From NCBI GenBank assembly GCA_035626995.1, contig DASPMP010000044.1, forward strand, positions 1-11,477: a stretch of 11,477 nucleotides of DNA, given 5' to 3'. Under the pieces are notes generated by a model. It did no database searches. It was not told the origin of the DNA and was given only the letters and a program-made list of their open reading frames with translations. This document shows positions 1 through 6,369 of this stretch, piece by piece. The translations under genes and the position numbers were made by a program. The first letter of the stretch is position 1, and every line of letters begins with the position of its first letter. The DNA is from DASPMP01 sp035626995 (lineage in GTDB: Bacteria; Gemmatimonadota; Gemmatimonadetes; Gemmatimonadales; Gemmatimonadaceae).

Positions 1-54
1 CGCGGCGCTTAGCGCGACAACGACAAGCACGAGGTGACGGCGGTCAGGACGCAT
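1..54 (-). CDS. 5' end of an unidentified gene with a hydrophobic N-terminus (partial)
   Basis: An ATG at 54-52 opens a frame of 18 codons that reaches the window edge without a stop. The short peptide begins MRPDRRHLVLVVVALSAA, a basic stretch followed by a hydrophobic run, as in a signal peptide or first membrane helix. The start overlaps the last 11 bases of the glycosyltransferase gene upstream, matching the overlap style of the other genes here. It is probably the next gene of the same transcription unit and makes an exported or membrane protein. The family cannot be told from 18 residues. The start is inferred from position and peptide character only. Confidence 0.45.
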   Translation of the reverse strand, partial: MRPDRRHLVLVVVALSAA

Positions 55-1093
55 GCGCCACGTCCGCCCGCGATCGCTCACGGATGAAATCCGCGATGCC
101 GCGAACAACGGCAGCTGACCGTGCCCACTGTCCGCGCACGAGCTTCGGCGCCACCATGCGCGCGAACAGATACGTGCCGGCCAGCCCGAACATGGCCGGA
201 CGGTGCTTCCACACGAAGTGCAGCACGCTCTTCGCGTTGTGATAGTCGTGGAAGACGCTGCGGTGCACCGCCGTGGCCCCACCCTTGTGCCATACCTCCG
301 CTTCGGCGCAGTACGCGAGCCGAAAGCTCGCGGCCCGGATGCGCACCCCCCAGTCGGCGTCCTCGCAGTAGATGAAGAAACGCTCATCCAGTGGACCAAC
401 GCGATCGAGGACGGCCCGCGGCACCAGGATGCAGCATCCAGAGATGAAGTCCATGGCCTGGTCCGACGGACGCGCCGCGCCCCGTGGTGTGCCCCACCCG
501 ATGAGGCGACTGAAGCCATTCCACATCTGGACCCGAGCGCCGGCGCGCGTCTCCACCACGTCGGGGTGCTGGTACTGGAGCAGCGTGCACCCAACCGCCG
601 CGGCGTTGTCGTTCGCGGAGGCCAGCCCCACCATGCGGGTGATTGCCTGTGGCGCAATCACGGTGTCGTTGTTCAGCAACAGCACGGTAGCCGACGGTTC
701 ACCATGGCGCATGACGTATTGCATGGCGACGTTGTTCGCCCCGGTGAAACCGAGGTTGCGGCCGTTGGCTACCACCGCCATGCGGTGGCGCGTCCAGTCG
801 ATATCCCCCGCGGCAACGAGCTCGTCGCGCGTGCGGCATGCCACCGGCAGCGGCTTCGGCACGGCGGGCGTCACAAGGTGCGACAGGCGTCCTGACGAAT
901 CGCCGCTTGCAGCCAGTGTCCCTGCAGCCCACTCCCGGATCCGCGCAAGCGAATCGTCCGTCGAGCCGTTGTCCACGACCACGACGCGAACGTCGGGATA
1001 GTCGCTTCGCAGCACGCTCTCGAGGCATTCGATCGTGTCGCGCCAGCCGTTCGTGTTCACCAGCACGATGTACACCGGGATCGCCGTGCTCAC
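44..1093 (-). CDS. GT2-family glycosyltransferase (rhamnosyltransferase-like)
   Basis: Predicted cytoplasmic, 349-residue inverting glycosyltransferase that would add a sugar to the growing repeat unit at the inner membrane. A GT-A fold of family GT2 is shown by VYIVLVNTNGW near the N-terminus, DNGSTDDS at 41-48 (nucleotide-sugar binding), NLGFTGANN at 113-121, LLLNNDT at 138-144 (the DxD-equivalent), and the block ISGCCILVPR...ERFFIYCEDADW at 217-248 with HKGGAT at 269-274. This pattern is typical of WbbL-like rhamnosyltransferases, but the donor sugar cannot be read from sequence. An insertion of about 50 residues (57-106) with TPAVPKPLPV separates the first two motifs; I recall similar PVPKP segments in other GT2 proteins. 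The start is GTG at 1093, overlapping the upstream Wzi stop by four bases (GTGA). A second in-frame GTG at 1096 is possible. An ATG at 1666 would run deep into the Wzi gene and gives no family-like residues. Confidence 0.9.
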   Translation of the reverse strand: MSTAIPVYIVLVNTNGWRDTIECLESVLRSDYPDVRVVVVDNGSTDDSLARIREWAAGTLAASGDSSGRLSHLVTPAVPKPLPVACRTRDELVAAGDIDWTRHRMAVVANGRNLGFTGANNVAMQYVMRHGEPSATVLLLNNDTVIAPQAITRMVGLASANDNAAAVGCTLLQYQHPDVVETRAGARVQMWNGFSRLIGWGTPRGAARPSDQAMDFISGCCILVPRAVLDRVGPLDERFFIYCEDADWGVRIRAASFRLAYCAEAEVWHKGGATAVHRSVFHDYHNAKSVLHFVWKHRPAMFGLAGTYLFARMVAPKLVRGQWARSAAVVRGIADFIRERSRADVAHAS

Positions 1094-2724
1094 CACGTCA
1101 CTCGTGCCCCCGTAGCCATTCTCAAGTTGAAAGCATCGCCGGCGAAATGTCGATTGATCTCGTACACCGAAGTCAGTTCGTAGGTCAACGCCAGACGCTT
1201 TCGGAAGACAATTCCGTCGATCGTAATCGCATGAAACAGGTCCGCACGCCCCGGCTCGGGCATCGCATTCGGACTCGGGCGATATTCCGCCCTCATCAGC
1301 CGGGACCACGACAGCGTCGTGCGGCCAGCCGACGTGTAACGATCCACGCCCAGGACGCTTGCTCCCCCGCCGTAGGCTGCAGCCGAACCCAGCACCTGAC
1401 CGGCGTGCGTATGCCCCTGACCCAGCGGGGAGTGGATGTAGAATGGCGTCTGCGGCCGATTCAGCGCGAGTGGCGACAATCGAGTATTCAGTATCTCGGC
1501 GCGAAAGACGAAATAAGCCGGTTGCAGGCGCTTTACCACGCGTTGAAGTCCGATCATATACCCGCTGATATGATCGGGCTCGAGCGTCAGGTCGCGGGCG
1601 TCCTTGTTGTAGTCTTCCTTCGCAAATTCGCCGTACACCTCGAAGCCGCTCCGGGGAAATACCCACCGCGCGAAGGCCGATGCGAGTTGATTGTCCGGCT
1701 CATCACCTATCGGATTGCCGGATTCATCAATGCGCGAGTCCCGCACGATGCCAATGAAAGGACGGAGGACGTTCGCGAGGTTGATCACTCCACCGTGCCA
1801 TTGCTGGTGAAAGAAACGGCTATATCCAACTTCGAGACCCGGAGCGAATTTTGGCTGGAGCACCGCCACGATGCCGGACGCGAAGCGATAGCGTTCAATC
1901 TGACGCATCCCGGTGTATTCGGACGCGTCGAGCCGACCCCACATCATGCGCGCGTGCACGCGTCCAATCCCCACGTTTATGGGGGTACTCGAACCCAGCA
2001 GCGCATGCGGGAATCCAGCCGCATTGTTGCCAAGCAGCAGCGGATGATCTCGGGCCGGTCCCCAATGCTGCGTGGCCGTCGAAAAACCCGCCACGGCTCC
2101 AAGGGCATCCAGTTCGAGGCGCGTGTTGTCGAGCGTGATCTGTTGGTACGCCGAGCCGCCGAAACGCTGCGGCTGGTCGATGCTCGCTGGATAAAAGGGA
2201 TGCGCATACGCGAGCAATCCAGCAAGGCCATTCGGGTGCATGCCGAACGACAGGTTCTCAGCGCGTGTCAGGCGCGGCGCCACGACTGCGTGCACAGCGC
2301 CGCGATGAACCGCAATTCCGGCCCGTGCGGCCGTGGTAAGGCCACGTCCTGCCCAGAGCTGACCGTCGTTGTACCCGAATGGGAAGGCGGTGTTGTAGAT
2401 GACCGCGAGTTCGCCATCGACCGCGTGTGACTTGAGGCCGCGCCATTCTCGCTCCCGGGGGGTTGGCTGCGCGGACCATGGATGTACCCGCGTGGAATCA
2501 ACGACGTCCAACGAATCGCTTTCACGCGCTGTGAATTCCCGCACTGACCAGGGATACAGGCCGACATCGCCGGCGATCTGCATTACCCGCGCGTAACGCT
2601 CCCATTCGTCATTCACGAACAGGAGACGCGTGGTCCCATGGCGCTCGGCGCCCCCTTGGGCGACTCCAATGGTCGGCGCGGCGATGGCAAGGCCGATCGC
2701 GAGCGCGCGTGCTCTGCTAGACAT
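1090..2724 (-). CDS. Wzi-family outer-membrane capsule assembly protein (paralogue 1)
   Basis: Predicted 544-residue outer-membrane beta-barrel of the capsule assembly Wzi family; Wzi proteins help hold or organise capsular polysaccharide at the cell surface. A signal peptide covers residues 1-22 (hydrophobic run, probable cut after GVA). Family-like blocks are FGYNDGQLWAGRGLT at 116-130, the QHWGP...LLLGNNAAGFP stretch at 219-239, WVFPRSGFEVYGE at 354-366, and the FYIHSP...GQGHTHAGQVLG stretch at 428-446. It ends in VTW, an aromatic last residue as expected for a barrel substrate of the BAM machinery. It has no cysteine. It is divergent from, and clearly homologous to, the plus-strand Wzi gene, and is translationally coupled (four-base overlap) to the GT2 gene. 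Base composition is lower than its neighbours: 30 of 60 bases are G or C in both 1501-1560 and 1801-1860. The ATG at 2724 is supported by the signal peptide; no good ribosome binding site precedes it. Confidence 0.87.
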   Translation of the reverse strand: MSSRARALAIGLAIAAPTIGVAQGGAERHGTTRLLFVNDEWERYARVMQIAGDVGLYPWSVREFTARESDSLDVVDSTRVHPWSAQPTPREREWRGLKSHAVDGELAVIYNTAFPFGYNDGQLWAGRGLTTAARAGIAVHRGAVHAVVAPRLTRAENLSFGMHPNGLAGLLAYAHPFYPASIDQPQRFGGSAYQQITLDNTRLELDALGAVAGFSTATQHWGPARDHPLLLGNNAAGFPHALLGSSTPINVGIGRVHARMMWGRLDASEYTGMRQIERYRFASGIVAVLQPKFAPGLEVGYSRFFHQQWHGGVINLANVLRPFIGIVRDSRIDESGNPIGDEPDNQLASAFARWVFPRSGFEVYGEFAKEDYNKDARDLTLEPDHISGYMIGLQRVVKRLQPAYFVFRAEILNTRLSPLALNRPQTPFYIHSPLGQGHTHAGQVLGSAAAYGGGASVLGVDRYTSAGRTTLSWSRLMRAEYRPSPNAMPEPGRADLFHAITIDGIVFRKRLALTYELTSVYEINRHFAGDAFNLRMATGARVTW

Positions 2725-2733
2725 CAGTAGCAG
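2714..2733. repeat. Inverted repeat at the Wzi/Wzi divergence point
   Basis: Perfect 6-base arms CTGCTA (2714-2719) and TAGCAG (2728-2733) flank an 8-base spacer that contains the ATG (2724-2722) of the minus-strand Wzi gene. The right arm ends 8 bases before the plus-strand ATG at 2742. The dyad could be an operator for a dimeric regulator, or an RNA hairpin close to both start codons. Short repeats of this size also occur by chance, so function is inference. Confidence 0.35.
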
Positions 2734-2741
2734 TGAAGTTT

Positions 2742-4433
2742 ATGCTGCGACGAATGGCCTGTATACGTGCGACCACGCGCACCATTGCCCTCCTGGCCGT
2801 GATGTCGCTTCCCGCACGCGCGCAGGCGCCCACGACTGGCGCACCTCGTATGCTGCCGCTCAGTCCCATGGGGCTCATTGGTTCCCCATTCGACGACGAC
2901 GCCAGGCTGCGGCAGCTCGAGGGGCACGCGCCGGCGCAGGGGTTGACCGCACGCACCTCCTCGCGCATCGCGCCGCTCGATTCGCCATGGGCGTCGGGGC
3001 TGCCGGGCCCGCGCCGTTGCACCCCGCGCTTCCGCGCGCTCGCACCCGAGATCGCGACAGCATGGAATTCCGCCATTCCATATGAACGGAATGACGGCGC
3101 GGCGTGGGTTGGTCGTGGTCTCACCATGCAGGCCATCGGCGGCGTCCGAGTGGCGTGCGGGGGCGTGCGGCTGCAGATCGCGCCCGAGATCTGGCATGCG
3201 CGTAATCGCGACTTTGCGCTCATCGGAATCACCGTGGACGGGATGAGTGGATATTCCAACCCGTTTTTTTCGGGCACCGGCTGGAGTGCCGACATGCCGC
3301 TCCGCTTCGGCAGCGAGCCGGTCACCGGCATCGACCCCGGACAGACATCCCTCGAAGTGGACGCCGGACCGGTGACGCTGGCGCTCTCGAGCGAGAGCGA
3401 GTGGTGGGGACCCGGGATCCGCAACGCGCTGCTGCTCAGCAATCACGCCGCCGGCATTCCACGCTTCTACGTACGGACGCGGCAGCCGGTGCGCACCCGC
3501 GCCGGGCTGCTGGAGGCACGCTGGATGGTAGGCGCACTGGTGGAGTCGCCGTACTTCGACTTCGATCCCGCGAACGACCAGCGCTCCATCAGCGGGCTGA
3601 TCGTGAGCCTGGCGCCGGAATTCGACACCAACCTCACCATCGGCGCCGCGCGTGTGGTCTACGCGGCCATCCCTGGCGCGGGTGCCCTTCCAGCGCGCTT
3701 CTTCGATGCCGTCGCTCGCTGGGGTCAGGGCGCCAACCTGCGTCGCGCCACCGAAGGGCGCTCGGCTGACCAGCTTGTCGCATGGTTCGGACGGTGGGTG
3801 TTTCCCGGGAGCGGGGTCGAGGTCTACGGAGAATGGGCTCGCGTTATTTTTCCCGCGTCCATCACATCACTGCTCACGGCTCCCTATCAGTCGCAAGGCT
3901 ACACCGTTGGGCTGCAGTGGTTGAGCGGGCTGCGCCAGTCTGCCCCAGTGTGGCGGGTGCAGGCCGAAGCGACCAATCTCGAGCAGCCGACCCCGACGCG
4001 GGATGTCCTCCCGCTCACCTTCTACGTGTCGCCGACACCGCGGCAGGGTTACACCCACCGCGGGCAGGTGCTGGGAGCCGCCATCGGTCCCGGTTCATCC
4101 ACACAGTTCGTCGCGCTGGACCGCTTCTGGGATGCAGGATCCCGCCAGGCGGGCGCGTTCCTGTCGCGCACACGCTGGCAGAACGATGCCTACTTTCGCG
4201 CACCCACGGGATTGTCGGTGTGGGCCCATGACGTGAGCCTCGTGGCGGGAGCGCGCGGCGTCTGGCGCGCCGACGCGCTGGAGCTTTCCGGTGAACTGCT
4301 CTTCGAGCGACGGTTGAACTATCTGTTCCAGAGCGCGACCGTCGGATTCCTCGAAGACGACACCTTCGACCTGAACAACGTGTCGCTGCGCATCGTGCTG
4401 ACGCCGGTCGGCCGGAGTCAGCGGGGCAGATAG
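2742..4433 (+). CDS. Wzi-family outer-membrane capsule assembly protein (paralogue 2)
   Basis: Predicted 563-residue outer-membrane barrel of the Wzi family and the only plus-strand gene here. Residues 1-27 form a signal peptide ending in ARA before QAP. Family blocks match paralogue 1 in order: YERNDGAAWVGRGLT (114-128), the EWWGP...LLSNHAAGIP stretch (220-240), WVFPGSGVEVYGEWA (352-366) and the FYVSP...RQGYTHRGQVLG stretch (427-445). By eye the two proteins are clear but distant homologues. Unlike its partner, the mature protein has two cysteines (93 and 139), which could form a disulfide. Its tail (TPVGRSQRGR) does not end in an aromatic residue. Composition is nearer the locus average (38 of 60 G or C in 3541-3600). 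The start may be ATG 2742 or GTG 2733; 2742 was chosen as the ATG with the better spacing before the signal peptide. The 3' end overlaps the convergent GT9 gene by 16 bases, leaving no room for a separate terminator. Confidence 0.85.
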   Translation: MLRRMACIRATTRTIALLAVMSLPARAQAPTTGAPRMLPLSPMGLIGSPFDDDARLRQLEGHAPAQGLTARTSSRIAPLDSPWASGLPGPRRCTPRFRALAPEIATAWNSAIPYERNDGAAWVGRGLTMQAIGGVRVACGGVRLQIAPEIWHARNRDFALIGITVDGMSGYSNPFFSGTGWSADMPLRFGSEPVTGIDPGQTSLEVDAGPVTLALSSESEWWGPGIRNALLLSNHAAGIPRFYVRTRQPVRTRAGLLEARWMVGALVESPYFDFDPANDQRSISGLIVSLAPEFDTNLTIGAARVVYAAIPGAGALPARFFDAVARWGQGANLRRATEGRSADQLVAWFGRWVFPGSGVEVYGEWARVIFPASITSLLTAPYQSQGYTVGLQWLSGLRQSAPVWRVQAEATNLEQPTPTRDVLPLTFYVSPTPRQGYTHRGQVLGAAIGPGSSTQFVALDRFWDAGSRQAGAFLSRTRWQNDAYFRAPTGLSVWAHDVSLVAGARGVWRADALELSGELLFERRLNYLFQSATVGFLEDDTFDLNNVSLRIVLTPVGRSQRGR

Positions 4434-5605
4434 GGCGCGACCGCATCCAGCACCGCGACCGTGGAAACCCCGCGGATGCACGACATCGCCGCACAGCCGT
4501 GGCTGCGATAGCACGGCGCACAAGGCACGCGGTCGGTCAGGACGGTCGTGTGGTCGCCCAGTGGACGCCAGCGGGCCGGGTCATCCACCCCTGTCATGAT
4601 CGCGATGCACGGCCTTCGCTGGGCCGCCGCGACGTGCATGGCCACCGTGTCCACGCTGAGCACCGCGTTGGCCCGCGACAGCAGCCAGCGGAACTCGGCC
4701 CACTCGAGCTGTCCGCAGAGATCGATCGCGCCGGTTCCCTGGGAGAGCGCCGCCGTCGCCACACGTTGCGCGGCACCATGACCTGTGAGCACCACGCGAA
4801 CGCCACGGTCGCGGAGCGCTCCGGCCACCACACGCCAGTTGGCGGCGGGCCAATCCTTCATCGTCGCTCCCGCGCCCGTGTGTGCGACGACGAAGGGTGT
4901 GTCGGCCAGTCCGGCCGCGCGCATCATGCGCTCGGCACTGCCGACGGCTGCGTCGGGAATGGCAGGCAGGTCATAGAAGGGAACTGTGTCGTCAGCGCCG
5001 CCGGCCCGCACCACGTCGAGCAGCACGCGATGGTCCTCGGACACGTGACGCCCGGCCGTCCATTCCAGTGCGTGCGTGTACCGCGGACCGCCACCGCCGC
5101 TCCTGTACCCCACGCGCACCGGCACCCCGGCGCGCCAGAGGATCTCCGAGGCGTTTGGGTAGTACGGCGACAGGTCGATTCCCACCTGGTAGCCGATGCG
5201 CCGCACGGCCGCGACTGTCGCATCCGACGACCGGCGCATGCTGGACCAATGCGCGAGCAGCGATCCCGCGGAGCGATTGAGCTTCCAGTGATCGAAGGCG
5301 TGGATGGCGTCGATTTGCGGATGTCCCTCGAACACCTGGCGATTCCAGCTGCCCGTCACCACCCCCACGCGGGCACCCGGAAACACCCTGCCGATCTGCG
5401 GCAGCAGGCTCGTCGCAATGACCGCGTCCCCGAGGTGCCCGCCAACCGCCAGCAGCACCCGCTCGACGATCTCGCCCGCGGTGGTCGTCGCAATCGCCCG
5501 TCGCGCCGGCGTCGTGAGCGACAGCAGCAGGTCTCGCGTGTGGAGCCACGCGTTCCACGCCGGATGGCGAACGAGGTAGCGGCCACGCAGCGGCGACGCC
5601 GGCAT
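4418..5605 (-). CDS. GT9-family glycosyltransferase (heptosyltransferase-like)
   Basis: Predicted 395-residue GT-B enzyme of family GT9, the family of ADP-heptose:LPS heptosyltransferases; here it probably adds a sugar to the capsule or exopolysaccharide unit. The N-terminal domain starts with LLAVGGHLGDAVIATSLLP (51-69, the GD motif of the family). The C-terminal domain has HTGAGATMKDWPAANW (242-257), CGQLEW followed by SVDTVAMHVAAA (317-328), and four cysteines at 362, 365, 371 and 376, a cluster I recall as common in GT9 relatives. About 48 residues, partly basic and hydrophobic, precede the first strand and are longer than usual for the family. The start is ATG 5605, which shares one base with the stop of the methyltransferase gene (TGATG) and follows a GGGAG. 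A TTG at 5608 is less likely. The acceptor and donor are unknown. Confidence 0.88.
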   Translation of the reverse strand: MPASPLRGRYLVRHPAWNAWLHTRDLLLSLTTPARRAIATTTAGEIVERVLLAVGGHLGDAVIATSLLPQIGRVFPGARVGVVTGSWNRQVFEGHPQIDAIHAFDHWKLNRSAGSLLAHWSSMRRSSDATVAAVRRIGYQVGIDLSPYYPNASEILWRAGVPVRVGYRSGGGGPRYTHALEWTAGRHVSEDHRVLLDVVRAGGADDTVPFYDLPAIPDAAVGSAERMMRAAGLADTPFVVAHTGAGATMKDWPAANWRVVAGALRDRGVRVVLTGHGAAQRVATAALSQGTGAIDLCGQLEWAEFRWLLSRANAVLSVDTVAMHVAAAQRRPCIAIMTGVDDPARWRPLGDHTTVLTDRVPCAPCYRSHGCAAMSCIRGVSTVAVLDAVAPYLPR

Positions 5606-6369
5606 CAACGCACTCCCGCGGCAGGGCGGAAGAGGAAGTTGTTCACGTATTCCGAGCCGGGGGTGTCGGCCATGTCCGCCCGCTGGTGCCGGGCGAGATC
5701 GAAATGCTCCAGGGCCAGGCGCGCGCCGGTCGCATCGATGAACTCGCCGCGATATCCCAGCGCGGATACTTCATCGAAGACGCTCGCGATCGGCACCGGG
5801 ACGTGGCGCTGCTCGATCTCCAGCAGCAGCAGCGGACGCCAGCGTCGGATGGTCGCGACCGCGCCGCGCAGCACGCTGAGCTCGTGACCTTCCACGTCCA
5901 CCTTGATCACGGCGACATCAGAGAACGTGAAGCTGTCCAGGGTCTTCACCGGGACGTCCAGCCGCGCACTCCCGTTTGTGCGCGGCTCCAGCGACGCGTG
6001 CCCCGTCACCGGCCGTCCATTCCGGAGTGGCACCGAGAGCGTCGCCATGCGCTCCTCCGCGCCCAGGGCCACCGGATGAATGCACACGCGGGAACGCCAG
6101 CGGCCGTACGCGGCGAGAACATCGTGACATGCCGGCAGCGGTTCGAACGCGTCCACCAGCGCTCCGGTGCGCGCGAACGCGTGCGTGTACAGCCCTTCGT
6201 TGGCACCGACGTCGATGGCACGGACGCCCGGCCGCAGCACGGCGCAGAGCTCCTCCATCTCCGGATCGGTCTGCAGGCGCGCGCGGCGATAGTGGTACGT
6301 GGCCACCGGACGCAATGCCGGTGGCAGGCCGGCGAACGCCGTTTCGCGGAGCCGGGCGGTCCAGGTCAC
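5605..6369 (-). CDS. FkbM-family SAM-dependent methyltransferase
   Basis: Predicted 254-residue cytoplasmic methyltransferase; FkbM-family enzymes transfer a methyl group from S-adenosylmethionine, usually to a hydroxyl. In a polysaccharide locus the likely target is a sugar of the repeat unit or chain. The SAM-binding loop is AIDVGANEGLYT at 51-62, followed by the acidic end of strand 2 (DAFEPLP, 73-79). The family signature IKVDVEGHELSVLRGA is at 155-170, with LLLEIEQRH after it and NNFLFRP near the C-terminus. The start is GTG 6369, overlapping the GT4 stop by four bases (GTGA), with GGGAAGGG just upstream. An ATG at 6597 would read 76 extra residues that lie in the wrong frame of the GT4 gene and look non-protein-like. 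The exact substrate is not readable. Confidence 0.9.
   Translation of the reverse strand: MTWTARLRETAFAGLPPALRPVATYHYRRARLQTDPEMEELCAVLRPGVRAIDVGANEGLYTHAFARTGALVDAFEPLPACHDVLAAYGRWRSRVCIHPVALGAEERMATLSVPLRNGRPVTGHASLEPRTNGSARLDVPVKTLDSFTFSDVAVIKVDVEGHELSVLRGAVATIRRWRPLLLLEIEQRHVPVPIASVFDEVSALGYRGEFIDATGARLALEHFDLARHQRADMADTPGSEYVNNFLFRPAAGVR
5613..5617 (-). promoter_or_regulatory. Ribosome binding site of the GT9 gene
   Basis: On the minus strand GGGAG lies seven bases before the ATG at 5605. It supports that ATG over the TTG three bases upstream. Together with the TGATG stop/start overlap it suggests reinitiation after the methyltransferase gene. Confidence 0.55.

Noticed and set aside
1094..1666. 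Upstream extension of the GT2 gene to an ATG at 1666
   Set aside because: It lies wholly inside the Wzi gene in another frame. The extra 191 residues are Arg/Gly-rich with no family resemblance, while the GT2 fold starts right after the GTG at 1093.
838..2430. 530-codon plus-strand open frame opposite the GT2 and Wzi genes
   Set aside because: Composition is Arg/His/Pro-rich without motifs. Long antisense open frames are expected opposite high-GC genes, and the minus-strand reading has clear family blocks.
2760..2765. TATACA on the minus strand as a -10 box for the gene at 2724
   Set aside because: Only four of six positions match and the region 17 bases upstream (GCAATG on the minus strand) is a poor -35. 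It is too weak to call a promoter.
2724..3446. Two overlapping minus-strand open frames of about 240 codons opposite Wzi paralogue 2 (2717-3442 and 2724-3446)
   Set aside because: Neither shows domain-like sequence. The plus-strand frame has a signal peptide and blocks shared with the other Wzi protein.
4400..4440. Search for a terminator between the convergent Wzi and GT9 genes
   Set aside because: Only a 4-base CCGG/CCGG repeat and no T-run on either strand; not enough to support a terminator.
4499..5887. 462-codon plus-strand open frame opposite GT9 and FkbM
   Set aside because: No recognisable domain, low-complexity Arg/His composition, and it spans the junction of two well-supported minus-strand genes.
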